Shown one piece after another: positions 35,259 through 43,341 of a DNA stretch of 64,000 nucleotides; position 1 is the first letter of the stretch, and each line of letters opens with the position of its first letter. The stretch lies in the NCBI RefSeq assembly GCF_900113305.1, contig NZ_FOOW01000012.1, positions 1 to 64,000 on the forward strand. The letters are read 5' to 3'. The notes beneath the pieces were generated by a model, which searched no databases, was not told the origin of the DNA, and saw only the letters and a program-made list of their open reading frames with translations. The position numbers and the translations under genes were made by a program. The DNA comes from Prevotella sp. KH2C16. Lineage in GTDB: Bacteria > Bacteroidota > Bacteroidia > Bacteroidales > Bacteroidaceae.

Positions 35259-36122
35259 ATGAGTGATAAGATGAAGAACCTCGTTGTGAGAGCCATTACC
35301 GGAGCCTTGTTCGTAGCCATCATGGTGGTCTGCTTCCTGCGGCCCGTCGCCATGGTGTTTCTCTTCTCGCTCATCACGGGCATGACCATCTGGGAATACT
35401 GCGGACTGGTAAACGCGGAGAAGGAAATCGCCGTCAACCGGTTCATCTCAACCGTGGCAGGAGTCTATTTCTTCCTTGCCGTGGCGGGCATCAACAGCGG
35501 CTACATACAGACCAACGGCGTCTTCATCCCCTATCTGCTCACCATTGTCTACCTCTTTATATCAGAGCTCTATACGAAGAACGCCAACGCCATCAACGAC
35601 TGGGCATACACCATGCTCGCCCAGATGTACATCGCGCTGCCGCTCTCCATGATCAATGTGCTGGCCTTCCGCCAGTCGGCCGACGGCACCGTCAACTTCT
35701 ACTATCTGCTGCCGCTCTGCGTATTCATCTTCCTGTGGGTAAACGACACCGGCGCCTACTGCAGCGGATCGCTCTTCGGACGGCACAAACTGTTTCCCCG
35801 CATCAGCCCGGGAAAGTCGTGGGAGGGCAGCATCGGCGGCGGCCTGCTCGTGCTCATCACGGCCGGAGCCATCGGATATTTCGAGAACCAGGGCACCAAC
35901 CTCTCCGGCCTGACCATCCCGCAGTGGATAGGGCTCGGCCTGACCGTAGTATTCTTCGGCACATGGGGCGACCTCGTGGAGAGCCTTTTCAAGCGCACGC
36001 TGGGCATCAAGGACAGCGGCAACATCCTTCCCGGCCATGGCGGCATGCTCGATCGCTTCGACTCTTCGCTCATGGCAATCCCCGCCTCGGTCATCTATCT
36101 CTACACCTTAACATTATTCTAA
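35259..36122 (+). CDS. cdsA: Phosphatidate cytidylyltransferase
   Basis: 287 residues, about eight membrane helices. The CdsA signature near the C-terminus is intact: LFKRTLGIKDSGNILPGHGGMLDRFDS (in the order S-x-x-KR...KDxGxxxPGHGGxxDR), preceded by VNDTGAYCSGSLFGRHKL and SPGKSWEGSIGG. It makes CDP-diacylglycerol, the precursor used by pssA elsewhere in this window. The GH5 gene starts four bases after the stop. Confidence 0.95.
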   Translation: MSDKMKNLVVRAITGALFVAIMVVCFLRPVAMVFLFSLITGMTIWEYCGLVNAEKEIAVNRFISTVAGVYFFLAVAGINSGYIQTNGVFIPYLLTIVYLFISELYTKNANAINDWAYTMLAQMYIALPLSMINVLAFRQSADGTVNFYYLLPLCVFIFLWVNDTGAYCSGSLFGRHKLFPRISPGKSWEGSIGGGLLVLITAGAIGYFENQGTNLSGLTIPQWIGLGLTVVFFGTWGDLVESLFKRTLGIKDSGNILPGHGGMLDRFDSSLMAIPASVIYLYTLTLF

Positions 36123-36126
36123 CCTT

Positions 36127-37080
36127 ATGAAAAGAATCCATGTGTTTTTCATAGCAGTCCTGTTCACGGCTGCCAGCTATGCCGCCACCCCCGTCCAGCG
36201 ATGGGGACAGCTGCAAGTGGCCGGCACGCAGCTGTGCGATCACAACGGAAATCCCGTCTCACTCAGGGGCGTCAGCCTCGGCTGGCACAACTTCTGGCCA
36301 CGCTTCTACAACAAGCCCATCGTAGGATGGCTGTCCAGCGACTGGAAGGCAACGGTCGTAAGAGCCGCAATGGGCACCATTTTCGACAACAACTATGTAG
36401 ACAATCCCGACCAAGCCATCCGCTGTGTAGAGAATATCGTCGACGGAGCCGTGGCCAACGGGGTCTATGTCATCATCGACTGGCACTCCCACAAGATACA
36501 GACTGCCGAGGCCGTGAGGTTCTTCAGCATGATGGCAAGGAAGTATGGCGACAAGCCTAATGTGATCTATGAGATTTTCAACGAGCCCGTAGAGGACTCG
36601 TGGGAAACTCTGAAGACCTATGCCGGCGAGGTTATCAAGGCCATCCGGCAGCATGACCCCGACAACATCATCCTCGTGGGATGCCCTCACTGGGACCAGG
36701 ACATCGACAAGGTGGCGGCAAGCCCGCTCAAGGGATTCAGCAACATCATGTATACCGTCCACTTCTATGCCGCCACTCATAAGCAGGAGCTCCGCGACCG
36801 CATGGAGAATGCCGTCAAGGCCGGCGTGCCCGTCTTCGTCAGCGAGTGTGCGGGAATGGAGGCGTCAGGCGACGGCCCCATCGACGCGGGCGAGTTCCAG
36901 CGATGGGTAGACACGCTGGAGCGCCTCAAGCTGAGCTGGGTGCTCTGGTCGGTCAGCGACAAGAATGAGACCTGCTCCATGCTGCTTCCCACGGCAAAGA
37001 GCGAGGGGCATTGGCCCGATGAGGTCATCAAGCCCTGGGGCAAGATGGCGAAAGCAGCCCTGAAGAAATACAACCGATAG
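36127..37080 (+). CDS. Secreted GH5 family glycosidase (cellulase-like)
   Basis: 317 residues. A signal peptide (MKRIHVFFIAVLFTAASYAA) precedes one GH5 catalytic domain. Family motifs: LRGVSLGWHNF, VVRAAMG, VIIDWHSH, YEIFNEP with the acid/base Glu153, and FVSECAG with the nucleophile Glu240. Subfamily 2-like endoglucanases match best. There is no carbohydrate-binding module and no lipobox, so a periplasmic or released enzyme is expected. Placement directly after cdsA is unusual; it ends the rsfS-ftsH-cdsA unit. Substrate (cellulose, mixed-linkage glucan or another beta-glucan) is not fixed by sequence. Confidence 0.9.
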   Translation: MKRIHVFFIAVLFTAASYAATPVQRWGQLQVAGTQLCDHNGNPVSLRGVSLGWHNFWPRFYNKPIVGWLSSDWKATVVRAAMGTIFDNNYVDNPDQAIRCVENIVDGAVANGVYVIIDWHSHKIQTAEAVRFFSMMARKYGDKPNVIYEIFNEPVEDSWETLKTYAGEVIKAIRQHDPDNIILVGCPHWDQDIDKVAASPLKGFSNIMYTVHFYAATHKQELRDRMENAVKAGVPVFVSECAGMEASGDGPIDAGEFQRWVDTLERLKLSWVLWSVSDKNETCSMLLPTAKSEGHWPDEVIKPWGKMAKAALKKYNR

Positions 37081-37090
37081 GAAAACGCAT

Positions 37091-37133
37091 GAGGCCCGTA
37101 CGATTCATCATGAAAAGTACGGGCCTCATTCTT
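37091..37133 (+). terminator. Terminator after the GH5 gene
   Basis: GAGGCCCGTAC (37091-37101) pairs with GTACGGGCCTC (37117-37127), an 11-bp stem, followed by ATTCTT. It may also stop the small minus-strand ORF. Confidence 0.85.
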
Positions 37134-37154
37134 CAGGTCGTGCAGCAGCAAGCC

Positions 37155-37238
37155 TTACTTGTTGCTCATATCCTTAACCTCCAGGGTCTTGCAGACCAAA
37201 ACTGCGGCAATACCCAGAACCAATGCAAATGTTCCCAT
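37155..37238 (-). CDS. 27-residue predicted membrane peptide
   Basis: An ATG at 37238 opens a 27-codon frame: MGTFALVLGIAAVLVC followed by a charged tail KTLEVKDMSNK. Sixteen or so hydrophobic residues can span a membrane once. A good minus-strand promoter (37281-37312) stands 43 bases upstream and the strong hairpin 37091-37127 lies downstream. No larger ORF uses this promoter. Proteins this short are usually missed by annotation. I do not know a family for it. Confidence 0.6.
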   Translation of the reverse strand: MGTFALVLGIAAVLVCKTLEVKDMSNK

Positions 37239-37280
37239 CTCTAAACCTTTTAATTGATATATTCTCGTTTAAATCCGGCG

Positions 37281-37312
37281 CAAAGGTACTCCGCCCCGTG
37301 CACCCGCACAAG
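37281..37312 (-). promoter_or_regulatory. Promoter of the 27-residue peptide gene
   Basis: On the minus strand, CTTG (37309-37312) and TACCTTTG (37281-37288) with a 20-bp spacer. The leader would be about 35 bases. Confidence 0.65.
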
Positions 37313-37408
37313 GTTTTCCGATGATTTATATCATATATCGTGATTTTATTGATAAAGGTCAATAAAACAAGTAAGCCCTGCCCGCAATCCAAAAGGCCGC
37401 CTCCTGCC

Positions 37409-37474
37409 TGACAAAATCGCCGAGATTATACCACAAAATCGCCGATTTTGTCCCATGATTTCGCCGATTTTGTC
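37409..37474. repeat. 66-bp triple-palindrome element, copy 2
   Basis: Three 22-bp units; here the central base of every unit is C (CGCCGA) rather than G. The middle unit (37431-37452) is nearly ideal, the first has a diverged right arm (GATTATA). Flanks carry GGCCGCCTCC on the left and TAACGGC on the right. It lies between the GH5 unit and the convergent lpxB. Confidence 0.85.
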
Positions 37475-37531
37475 AAACTGATAACGGCCGGCCGCCATCT
37501 CTCCTGCCACGAGCCTGTCTGCCGGCTGCGG

Positions 37532-38710
37532 CTAACAGGGGCTCTGCCTGCTGTCTTTCCTGAGCAGGCCGACCATTATCCGCGCCGCATTATCCGGTGC
37601 TACGGTGTCGCCGAGACGGCCGCGAACCTCGCCATAGGCCTTGAGCATCTCCTCGCGGGCCGTACTTCCGGGAAGCAGCTTGCCGAGCTCCGTCCTGATA
37701 TTGTCCACCGAGAAGCGGTCGGCCATCAGCTCCGGCACGATTTCGCGGTCGGCTATGAGGTTCACAAGGCTGATATACCGGCACTGGATGATATGGTTGA
37801 AGGCGAATCGAATCAGCTTCGGCACGGGCGTTTCATAGCAAACCACCTGCGGAACGCCGAAGAGAGCCGTCTCGAGCGTGGCCGTTCCGCTCGTTACGAG
37901 GGCCGCCGTGGCATGGCGGAGCAAAGCGTAGGTCTCGTTTTTCACCCTCGGAAGCACTAAATCGCAGCACCTACTGGCGTTGGCCAGGAACCTGTCGTAA
38001 AACTCATCGTCGACGGATGGCGCGCAAGCCAGCACCTGCTGATAGTCGGGGAAGGCTCCGGCAGCGAAGGTCATGGCGGGCAGGTTGTCCTTGACTTCCT
38101 GTTTCCGACTCCCGGCCAGCAGGGCGATGATGGGCTTCGAGGCATCCAGATGGTGGCGCCGGCAGAACTCCTCCCGGCTCTCATGATAGCCGTCGAGGAA
38201 ACCGCGCACCTCCTCCACCGTCGGGTTTCCCACATAATGGATTTTGTAATGATGTTTCCCTTCATAAAAGGGAACCTCAAACGGCAGGATGGAGAACATC
38301 TCGTCGACATCCCGCTTGATGCTCTTGATGCGCCATTCCTTCCATGCCCATATCTTCGGAGAGATGTAGTAATAGACCGGAATGCGGGTCTTCCGGCGGA
38401 GAAACTTGGCTATCTTCAGGTTAAAGCCCGGATAGTCTACGAGTATTACCACATCGGGATTCCAGGCCACGATGTCCTTCTTGCACATCGCCATGTTTCG
38501 GAAGATGGTGCGCAGGTGGAGAAGCACGGGCACGAAGCCCATGTAGGCCAACTCCTTATAGTGCCTCACACGGGTGCCGCCGACGGTACTCATGAGGTCG
38601 CCTCCCAAGAAGCGGAAGTCGGCCTCGCTGTCAATTTTCTTCAGGGAGGCCATCAGGCGGCTTGCATGGAGGTCGCCGCTTGCCTCGCCCACGATGAGAT
38701 AGTATTTCAT
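37532..38710 (-). CDS. lpxB: Lipid-A-disaccharide synthase
   Basis: The ATG at 38710 gives 392 residues beginning MKYYLIVGEASGDLHASRLM, the LpxB start; an ATG three codons upstream overlaps surE further. Conserved parts: DYPGFNLKIAKFLRRKT, YYISPKIWAWKEWRI, YVGNPTVEEV, ALLAGSRKQEVKDNLPAM, and the late GTATLETALFGVPQVVCYET. It transfers a GlcN residue from UDP-diacylglucosamine to lipid X in lipid A synthesis (GT19). The start overlaps the surE stop by four bases (ATGA). Confidence 0.95.
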   Translation of the reverse strand: MKYYLIVGEASGDLHASRLMASLKKIDSEADFRFLGGDLMSTVGGTRVRHYKELAYMGFVPVLLHLRTIFRNMAMCKKDIVAWNPDVVILVDYPGFNLKIAKFLRRKTRIPVYYYISPKIWAWKEWRIKSIKRDVDEMFSILPFEVPFYEGKHHYKIHYVGNPTVEEVRGFLDGYHESREEFCRRHHLDASKPIIALLAGSRKQEVKDNLPAMTFAAGAFPDYQQVLACAPSVDDEFYDRFLANASRCCDLVLPRVKNETYALLRHATAALVTSGTATLETALFGVPQVVCYETPVPKLIRFAFNHIIQCRYISLVNLIADREIVPELMADRFSVDNIRTELGKLLPGSTAREEMLKAYGEVRGRLGDTVAPDNAARIMVGLLRKDSRQSPC

Positions 38711-39489
38711 AACTGCCACCCCTTGATTCGCTCCATCGCCTCATAGGCCGTTACATCCATGGTAGTCGGCGTAATGGCCACATACCCGTGGCTGACGGCC
38801 CACTGGTCGCTGTCTTCGGCATCGGGCTCGTCGCTCTCATATCGGCCCACCACCCAGAAGTAGTCGTAGCCGCGCGGATGATGCTCCTTCACGATTTCCT
38901 CCACCCAGCGTCCATAGGCCATGCGGCACACCCTGACGCCCTTGAAGGCTTCGCAGTTCGGGAAATTGACATTCAGGCAGACGCCTTTCGGCAGCCCTTC
39001 TGCCAATACGCGCTTCACAATCTGCCGCACATAGGAGGTGAGGTTGCCCTGATCGGCCGTCTCGTCGTAGTTGCAATTCGAGAACGCTATCGACGGGATA
39101 TACTTCATGCAGCCTTCCATCGCCACACCCATGGTGCCCGAATAGTGGGCGTTCACCGTGGAGTTGTCGCCGTGGTTGATGCCGCCGAGGATGAGATCGG
39201 GCTTCCGCTCCTGGCAGAACTGGTCTATCGCGAGCTTCACGCAATCGACCGGGGTACCGTTGCAGGACCACACCTCTATGCCCTCTCCCATGTTATGCCG
39301 ACGCTTCAGGCGGAGGGGGGGCACGGTCGAGAAGGCGCAGGAATAGCCCGAGCGCGCCGACTCTGGCGCACAGACGAGCACATCGGCAAAGTCCTTCACC
39401 ATGTTCACGAGGGCCCGGATACCCACCGAGTGGTAGCCGTCGTCGTTGGAAATAAGTATTAACGGTCTTTCAATATCCATAATATTCAT
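38707..39489 (-). CDS. surE: 5'/3'-nucleotidase SurE
   Basis: The ATG at 39489 gives 260 residues (MNIMDIERPLILISNDDG); the open frame extends upstream through the promoter and is not used. The metal site ISNDDGYHSVGIRALV and CAPESARSGYSCAFS are conserved, as are NGTPVDCVKLAID, LILGGINHGDNSTVNAHYSG and AMEGCMKYIPSIAFS. SurE removes phosphates from nucleoside monophosphates in stress. It is upstream of lpxB in the same unit. Confidence 0.95.
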   Translation of the reverse strand: MNIMDIERPLILISNDDGYHSVGIRALVNMVKDFADVLVCAPESARSGYSCAFSTVPPLRLKRRHNMGEGIEVWSCNGTPVDCVKLAIDQFCQERKPDLILGGINHGDNSTVNAHYSGTMGVAMEGCMKYIPSIAFSNCNYDETADQGNLTSYVRQIVKRVLAEGLPKGVCLNVNFPNCEAFKGVRVCRMAYGRWVEEIVKEHHPRGYDYFWVVGRYESDEPDAEDSDQWAVSHGYVAITPTTMDVTAYEAMERIKGWQL

Positions 39490-39502
39490 TCTATTTTCCT
39501 CG

Positions 39503-39510
39503 CAAAAGTA
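39503..39510 (-). promoter_or_regulatory. -7 box of surE-lpxB promoter
   Basis: TACTTTTG on the minus strand, 13 bases before the ATG. The -33 box is weak. Confidence 0.55.
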
Positions 39511-39552
39511 CGAAAAAAAGGTTAATCTTACGACTTTCTCCCGTAAAATATG

Positions 39553-39560
39553 TATCTTTG
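39553..39560 (+). promoter_or_regulatory. -7 box of parA operon promoter
   Basis: TATCTTTG, 31 bases before the parA ATG; divergent from surE, with the two -33 regions overlapping and weak. Confidence 0.6.
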
Positions 39561-39591
39561 CAATCAAAACTTAATATAAAAAGAGGCTGAA

Positions 39592-40356
39592 ATGGGTAAA
39601 ATAATTGCAATCGCAAACCAGAAAGGCGGCGTGGGAAAGACTACCACCTCGATTAACCTTGCCGCTTCTCTGGCCACCCTGGAGAAGTCGGTGCTCATCG
39701 TGGATGCCGACCCCCAGGCCAACGCATCCAGCGGTTTGGGCGTCGACATCACGCAGGTGGAGTGCTCCATCTATGAGTGTATCATCAGCCACGCCGATGT
39801 GCGCGACTCCATCTATACGACTGACATCGAAGGGCTGGACATCATTCCGAGCCACATCGACCTCGTCGGGGCGGAAATCGAGATGCTGAACCTCGACAAC
39901 CGGGAAAAGATTCTGAAAGGAGTACTCGACCCCATCCGCGACGAATATGACTATATACTCATCGACTGCTCGCCTTCATTGGGGCTCATCACCGTAAACG
40001 CGCTCACGGCGGCCGACTCCGTCATCATCCCCGTGCAGTGCGAATACTTCGCCCTGGAAGGCATCAGCAAGCTGCTCAATACCATCAAGATCATCAAGAG
40101 CCGCCTGAACCCGAAGCTCGAGATAGAAGGATTCCTGCTCACGATGTACGACAGCCGCCTCCGCCTCGCCAACCAGATATACGACGAGGTGAAGCGACAC
40201 TTCCAGGAACTGGTCTTCAAGACCATCATCCAGCGCAATGTGAAGCTCAGCGAGAGTCCGAGCCACGGCCTGCCGGCCATCCTGTATGACGCAGACTCCA
40301 CCGGCGCCAAGAACTATATGGCACTTGCCAAGGAAATCATGAACAAGAACAACTAA
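39592..40356 (+). CDS. parA: Chromosome-partitioning ATPase ParA
   Basis: 254 residues. Deviant Walker A KGGVGKTTTS (residues 11-20) includes the signature Lys11; DADPQANASSGLG is the A' motif and YILIDCSPSLGLITVNAL is Walker B. VQCEYFALEGISKLLNTI is typical of Soj. It positions origins with ParB, encoded four bases downstream. Confidence 0.95.
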   Translation: MGKIIAIANQKGGVGKTTTSINLAASLATLEKSVLIVDADPQANASSGLGVDITQVECSIYECIISHADVRDSIYTTDIEGLDIIPSHIDLVGAEIEMLNLDNREKILKGVLDPIRDEYDYILIDCSPSLGLITVNALTAADSVIIPVQCEYFALEGISKLLNTIKIIKSRLNPKLEIEGFLLTMYDSRLRLANQIYDEVKRHFQELVFKTIIQRNVKLSESPSHGLPAILYDADSTGAKNYMALAKEIMNKNN

Positions 40357-40360
40357 GGAA

Positions 40361-41269
40361 ATGGCGGTACACAAGAAATACAACACCAGCATGAAGAACA
40401 ACGCCCTGGGGCGAGGACTCGACGCGCTGATTTCCACGGACAGCGTTACCACCGGCGGCTCCTCTACCATCAACGAGATTCCCATCTCGCAGATAGAGGC
40501 CAACCCCAACCAGCCACGCCACGAATTCGACGAGGAGGCACTTCATGAGCTGGCCGTAAGCATCAAGGAAATCGGCATCATACAGCCCATCACGCTTCGG
40601 CAGGTAGCGTCGAACCGGTTCCAGATCATTGCCGGGGAGCGACGCTGGAGAGCCTCGCAGCTCGCCGGACTGAACTCCCTGCCGGCCTATATCCGCACCA
40701 TCGACGACGAGAATGTCATGGAAATGGCTCTCGTGGAGAACATTCAGCGCGAAGACCTGAACGCCATCGAGATAGCCCTTGCCTATGAGCATCTGATGGA
40801 AGGAACGGGCATGACCCAGGAAAAGGTGAGTGAGCGCGTGGGCAAAAGCCGCACCGCCATCGCCAACTATCTGCGGCTGCTGAAACTCCCGGCACAAATC
40901 CAGATGGCGCTCCAGAAGAAAGAAATCGACATGGGACATGCCCGTGCGCTGCTCGCACTTGAGAATCCCGCCCTTCAAATTAAGCTTTACAAGGAGATTA
41001 TAAAGAATGTATACTCCGTGAGGAAGGTTGAAGACATGGTAAGACTCCTCAAGAACGGGGAGGATATAGAAAGCGGAAAACGCAAGATTACCGCCAAGAC
41101 CCAGCTCTCCAAGACTTACGAGAACTACAAGAAGCAACTCTCCGGGGTCCTGAACGCCAAAGTCCAGCTCTCGGCCACTGCCAAGGGAAAGGGCAAAATC
41201 ACGATTCCCTTCACCGGTGAAGACGACTTGACCCGAATCATGGATATCCTGGGGAAGATTAAAGCATAA
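40361..41269 (+). CDS. parB: Chromosome-partitioning protein ParB
   Basis: 302 residues (291 if the ATG at 40394 is used, which starts the conserved NNALGRGLDALIS). The N-terminal CTPase domain contains IPISQIEANPNQPRHEFDEE and IIAGERRWRASQLAGL. The HTH segment is MTQEKVSERVGKSRTAIANYLRLL. The C-terminal dimerisation part is Lys-rich. ParB binds parS and spreads using CTP. I could not confirm a parS site by eye. Confidence 0.95.
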   Translation: MAVHKKYNTSMKNNALGRGLDALISTDSVTTGGSSTINEIPISQIEANPNQPRHEFDEEALHELAVSIKEIGIIQPITLRQVASNRFQIIAGERRWRASQLAGLNSLPAYIRTIDDENVMEMALVENIQREDLNAIEIALAYEHLMEGTGMTQEKVSERVGKSRTAIANYLRLLKLPAQIQMALQKKEIDMGHARALLALENPALQIKLYKEIIKNVYSVRKVEDMVRLLKNGEDIESGKRKITAKTQLSKTYENYKKQLSGVLNAKVQLSATAKGKGKITIPFTGEDDLTRIMDILGKIKA

Positions 41270-41275
41270 CTGATC

Positions 41276-41968
41276 GTGAACATAGTGAACCATATCAAGT
41301 CGCTCATTGCCGTCGCATGCATGCTGCTGATGCCATCCCCGCTATTGGCCCAAGTAGCAGAGGGCGCAATAAAGGCTGAGGAAATCCTCACCAAGAAGGA
41401 TTCCATACAGCTGACGAAAGGCGACTCCGTCCTGCCCGCCAGGCATGGGCGCGACTGGGCAACATGGCGACCGAATGCCAAGAGAGCACTTTGGCTCTCG
41501 CTGGTTCTTCCCGGTGCGGGACAGATTTACAATCGAAAATACTGGAAGCTGCCCATCGTCTACGGTGGCTTCGTCGGCTGCATCTACGCCATGCGATGGA
41601 ATAACATGATGTACAAGGACTATTCCCAGGCCTATATGGACATCATGGACGACGACGCCGGCACGCAGAGCTACAACCAGTTCCTGCATCTCGGCAACAC
41701 CATCGACGACAGCAATAAGGCCCGCTATCAGGAAATCTTCAAGAAGCGAAAGGACAGATATCGCCGCTGGCGCGACCTCAGCCTCTTCGCGATGATAGGA
41801 GTCTACGCCCTCTCGGTAATCGACGCCTATGTCGACGCCTCCCTTTCGGAGTTCGATATCTCGCGCGACCTCAGCCTGAGGGTGGAGCCCACGGTCATCA
41901 ACCACGGCGAATCACGCAATCCTATGAAATCTTCTGCGGTAGGATTGCAGTGCAGCCTGAATTTCTAA
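41276..41968 (+). CDS. DUF5683 family membrane protein
   Basis: 230 residues from a GTG start that gives a signal peptide (IKSLIAVACMLLMPSPLLAQ). The family core is ALWLSLVLPGAGQIYNRKYW and KLPIVYGGFVGCIYAMRWNN, with a Pro-Gly-Ala-Gly-Gln turn inserted in the membrane. A second helix lies at about residues 175-192. DUF5683 proteins are usual between parB and mltD in Bacteroidales. Function unknown; an envelope role tied to cell growth is possible. Confidence 0.82.
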   Translation: MNIVNHIKSLIAVACMLLMPSPLLAQVAEGAIKAEEILTKKDSIQLTKGDSVLPARHGRDWATWRPNAKRALWLSLVLPGAGQIYNRKYWKLPIVYGGFVGCIYAMRWNNMMYKDYSQAYMDIMDDDAGTQSYNQFLHLGNTIDDSNKARYQEIFKKRKDRYRRWRDLSLFAMIGVYALSVIDAYVDASLSEFDISRDLSLRVEPTVINHGESRNPMKSSAVGLQCSLNF

Positions 41969-41972
41969 GGAT

Positions 41973-43316
41973 ATGAAAATGAAAAGTATATATATAGCAA
42001 TTGCCACAATGATGCTGGGCTCTGTAACCATCCAAGCCCAGAACAACAATGAAATCACCGTAACAAACGAAGAAGGAAAGCAAGAAGTCATCGACCTTCC
42101 GGAAGGCATGACCAGCGAGTTCGACTCCCTGATGTATTTGTATAACTCGAAGACTTATCTCAAGGCAGATACCAGCTGCAACCTTCCGGACATCAATCCC
42201 GTATATGACAAGCAGGTCTACAAGGAGCGCTTGAGCAGGATCCCGTCGGTAATAGAGATGCCTTACAACGAGGTTGTGCAGAAGTTTATCGACAAATACA
42301 GCGGGCAGTTGCGCCGTTCCGTCAGCCTGATGCTCGGCGCACAGAACTTCTACATGCCCATCTTTGAACAGGCCTTGGAGACTTACGGCCTGCCGCTGGA
42401 GCTGAAATATCTGCCCGTCATCGAGTCGGCCCTCAATCCGAGAGCCGTTTCCCGCGTCGGCGCCACCGGCCTCTGGCAGTTCATGGTCGAAACCGCAAAG
42501 AACTACGGCCTCGAAATCAACTCCCTCGTCGACGACCGCAGAGACCCCGTAAAGTCATCTTATGCGGCCGCCCGCTATCTGGGCGACCTCTACAAGATCT
42601 TCGGCGACTGGAATCTCGTGATTGCCGCCTATAACTGCGGTCCTACGAACATCAGCAAGGCCATCCACCGGGCAGGAGGGAAAAAGGACTACTGGCAGAT
42701 TTATCCCTACCTCCCAAGAGAAACCCGGGGCTATGTGCCCGCGTTCATCGCGGCCAACTACATCATGAATTACTATTGCGACCACAACATCTGCCCGATG
42801 CGGACCATACTTCCGGAGAAGACGGATACCGTGATGGTAGACCGTGATGTGCACTTCGAGCAGATAGCCCACTTCCTGAATGTAGACATCAATCAGCTCA
42901 AGGAACTCAACCCGAGGTATCGTCGCAACATCATAAACGGGAAAAGCGAGCTGGCATCACTCCGCCTTCCCTCCTCTCTGGTCAACCAGTTTATTGACAA
43001 CGAAGATAATATCTACGCCTACAACGCCGAGGATTTGCTGAACAAGCGCACGGAAGTGGAAGTAAACAACAGCATTCCCACCTATGCCCCCACACGCTAC
43101 AGCTACAGTAGCAAGAAAGGAAGAAGCCGAAGCAAAGGGCGCTATGGCAGGGGAAGACACAAGAAGAGTCATCGTGGGAAGAGCATCACCATCAAGAGCG
43201 GAGATACCCTTTCCGAAATTGCCGCGCGCAACCACACCACTGTGAGCAAGCTCCGAAAGCTCAACAAGATAAAGGGCAGCAACATCCGTGCCGGCAAGAA
43301 AATCAAAGTGAAGTAA
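41973..43316 (+). CDS. mltD: Membrane-bound lytic murein transglycosylase D-type, with LysM
   Basis: 447 residues. A signal peptide (IYIAIATMMLGSVTIQAQ) and a spacer lead to an SLT domain with the catalytic Glu in LPVIESALNPRAVSRVGATG and with AAYNCGPTNISKAI. A single C-terminal LysM (IKSGDTLSEIAARNHTTVSK) binds peptidoglycan, preceded by a very basic Ser/Gly/Arg linker. It cleaves glycan strands and forms anhydromuramic ends. Four bases after DUF5683. Confidence 0.94.
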   Translation: MKMKSIYIAIATMMLGSVTIQAQNNNEITVTNEEGKQEVIDLPEGMTSEFDSLMYLYNSKTYLKADTSCNLPDINPVYDKQVYKERLSRIPSVIEMPYNEVVQKFIDKYSGQLRRSVSLMLGAQNFYMPIFEQALETYGLPLELKYLPVIESALNPRAVSRVGATGLWQFMVETAKNYGLEINSLVDDRRDPVKSSYAAARYLGDLYKIFGDWNLVIAAYNCGPTNISKAIHRAGGKKDYWQIYPYLPRETRGYVPAFIAANYIMNYYCDHNICPMRTILPEKTDTVMVDRDVHFEQIAHFLNVDINQLKELNPRYRRNIINGKSELASLRLPSSLVNQFIDNEDNIYAYNAEDLLNKRTEVEVNNSIPTYAPTRYSYSSKKGRSRSKGRYGRGRHKKSHRGKSITIKSGDTLSEIAARNHTTVSKLRKLNKIKGSNIRAGKKIKVK

Positions 43317-43341
43317 TATACCTTATTATAACAGTACAGTA

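Noticed and set aside
39592..41269. parS sites near parA-parB
   Set aside because: No full match to the TGTTTCACGTGAAACA-type sequence was found by eye; a computed search would be needed.
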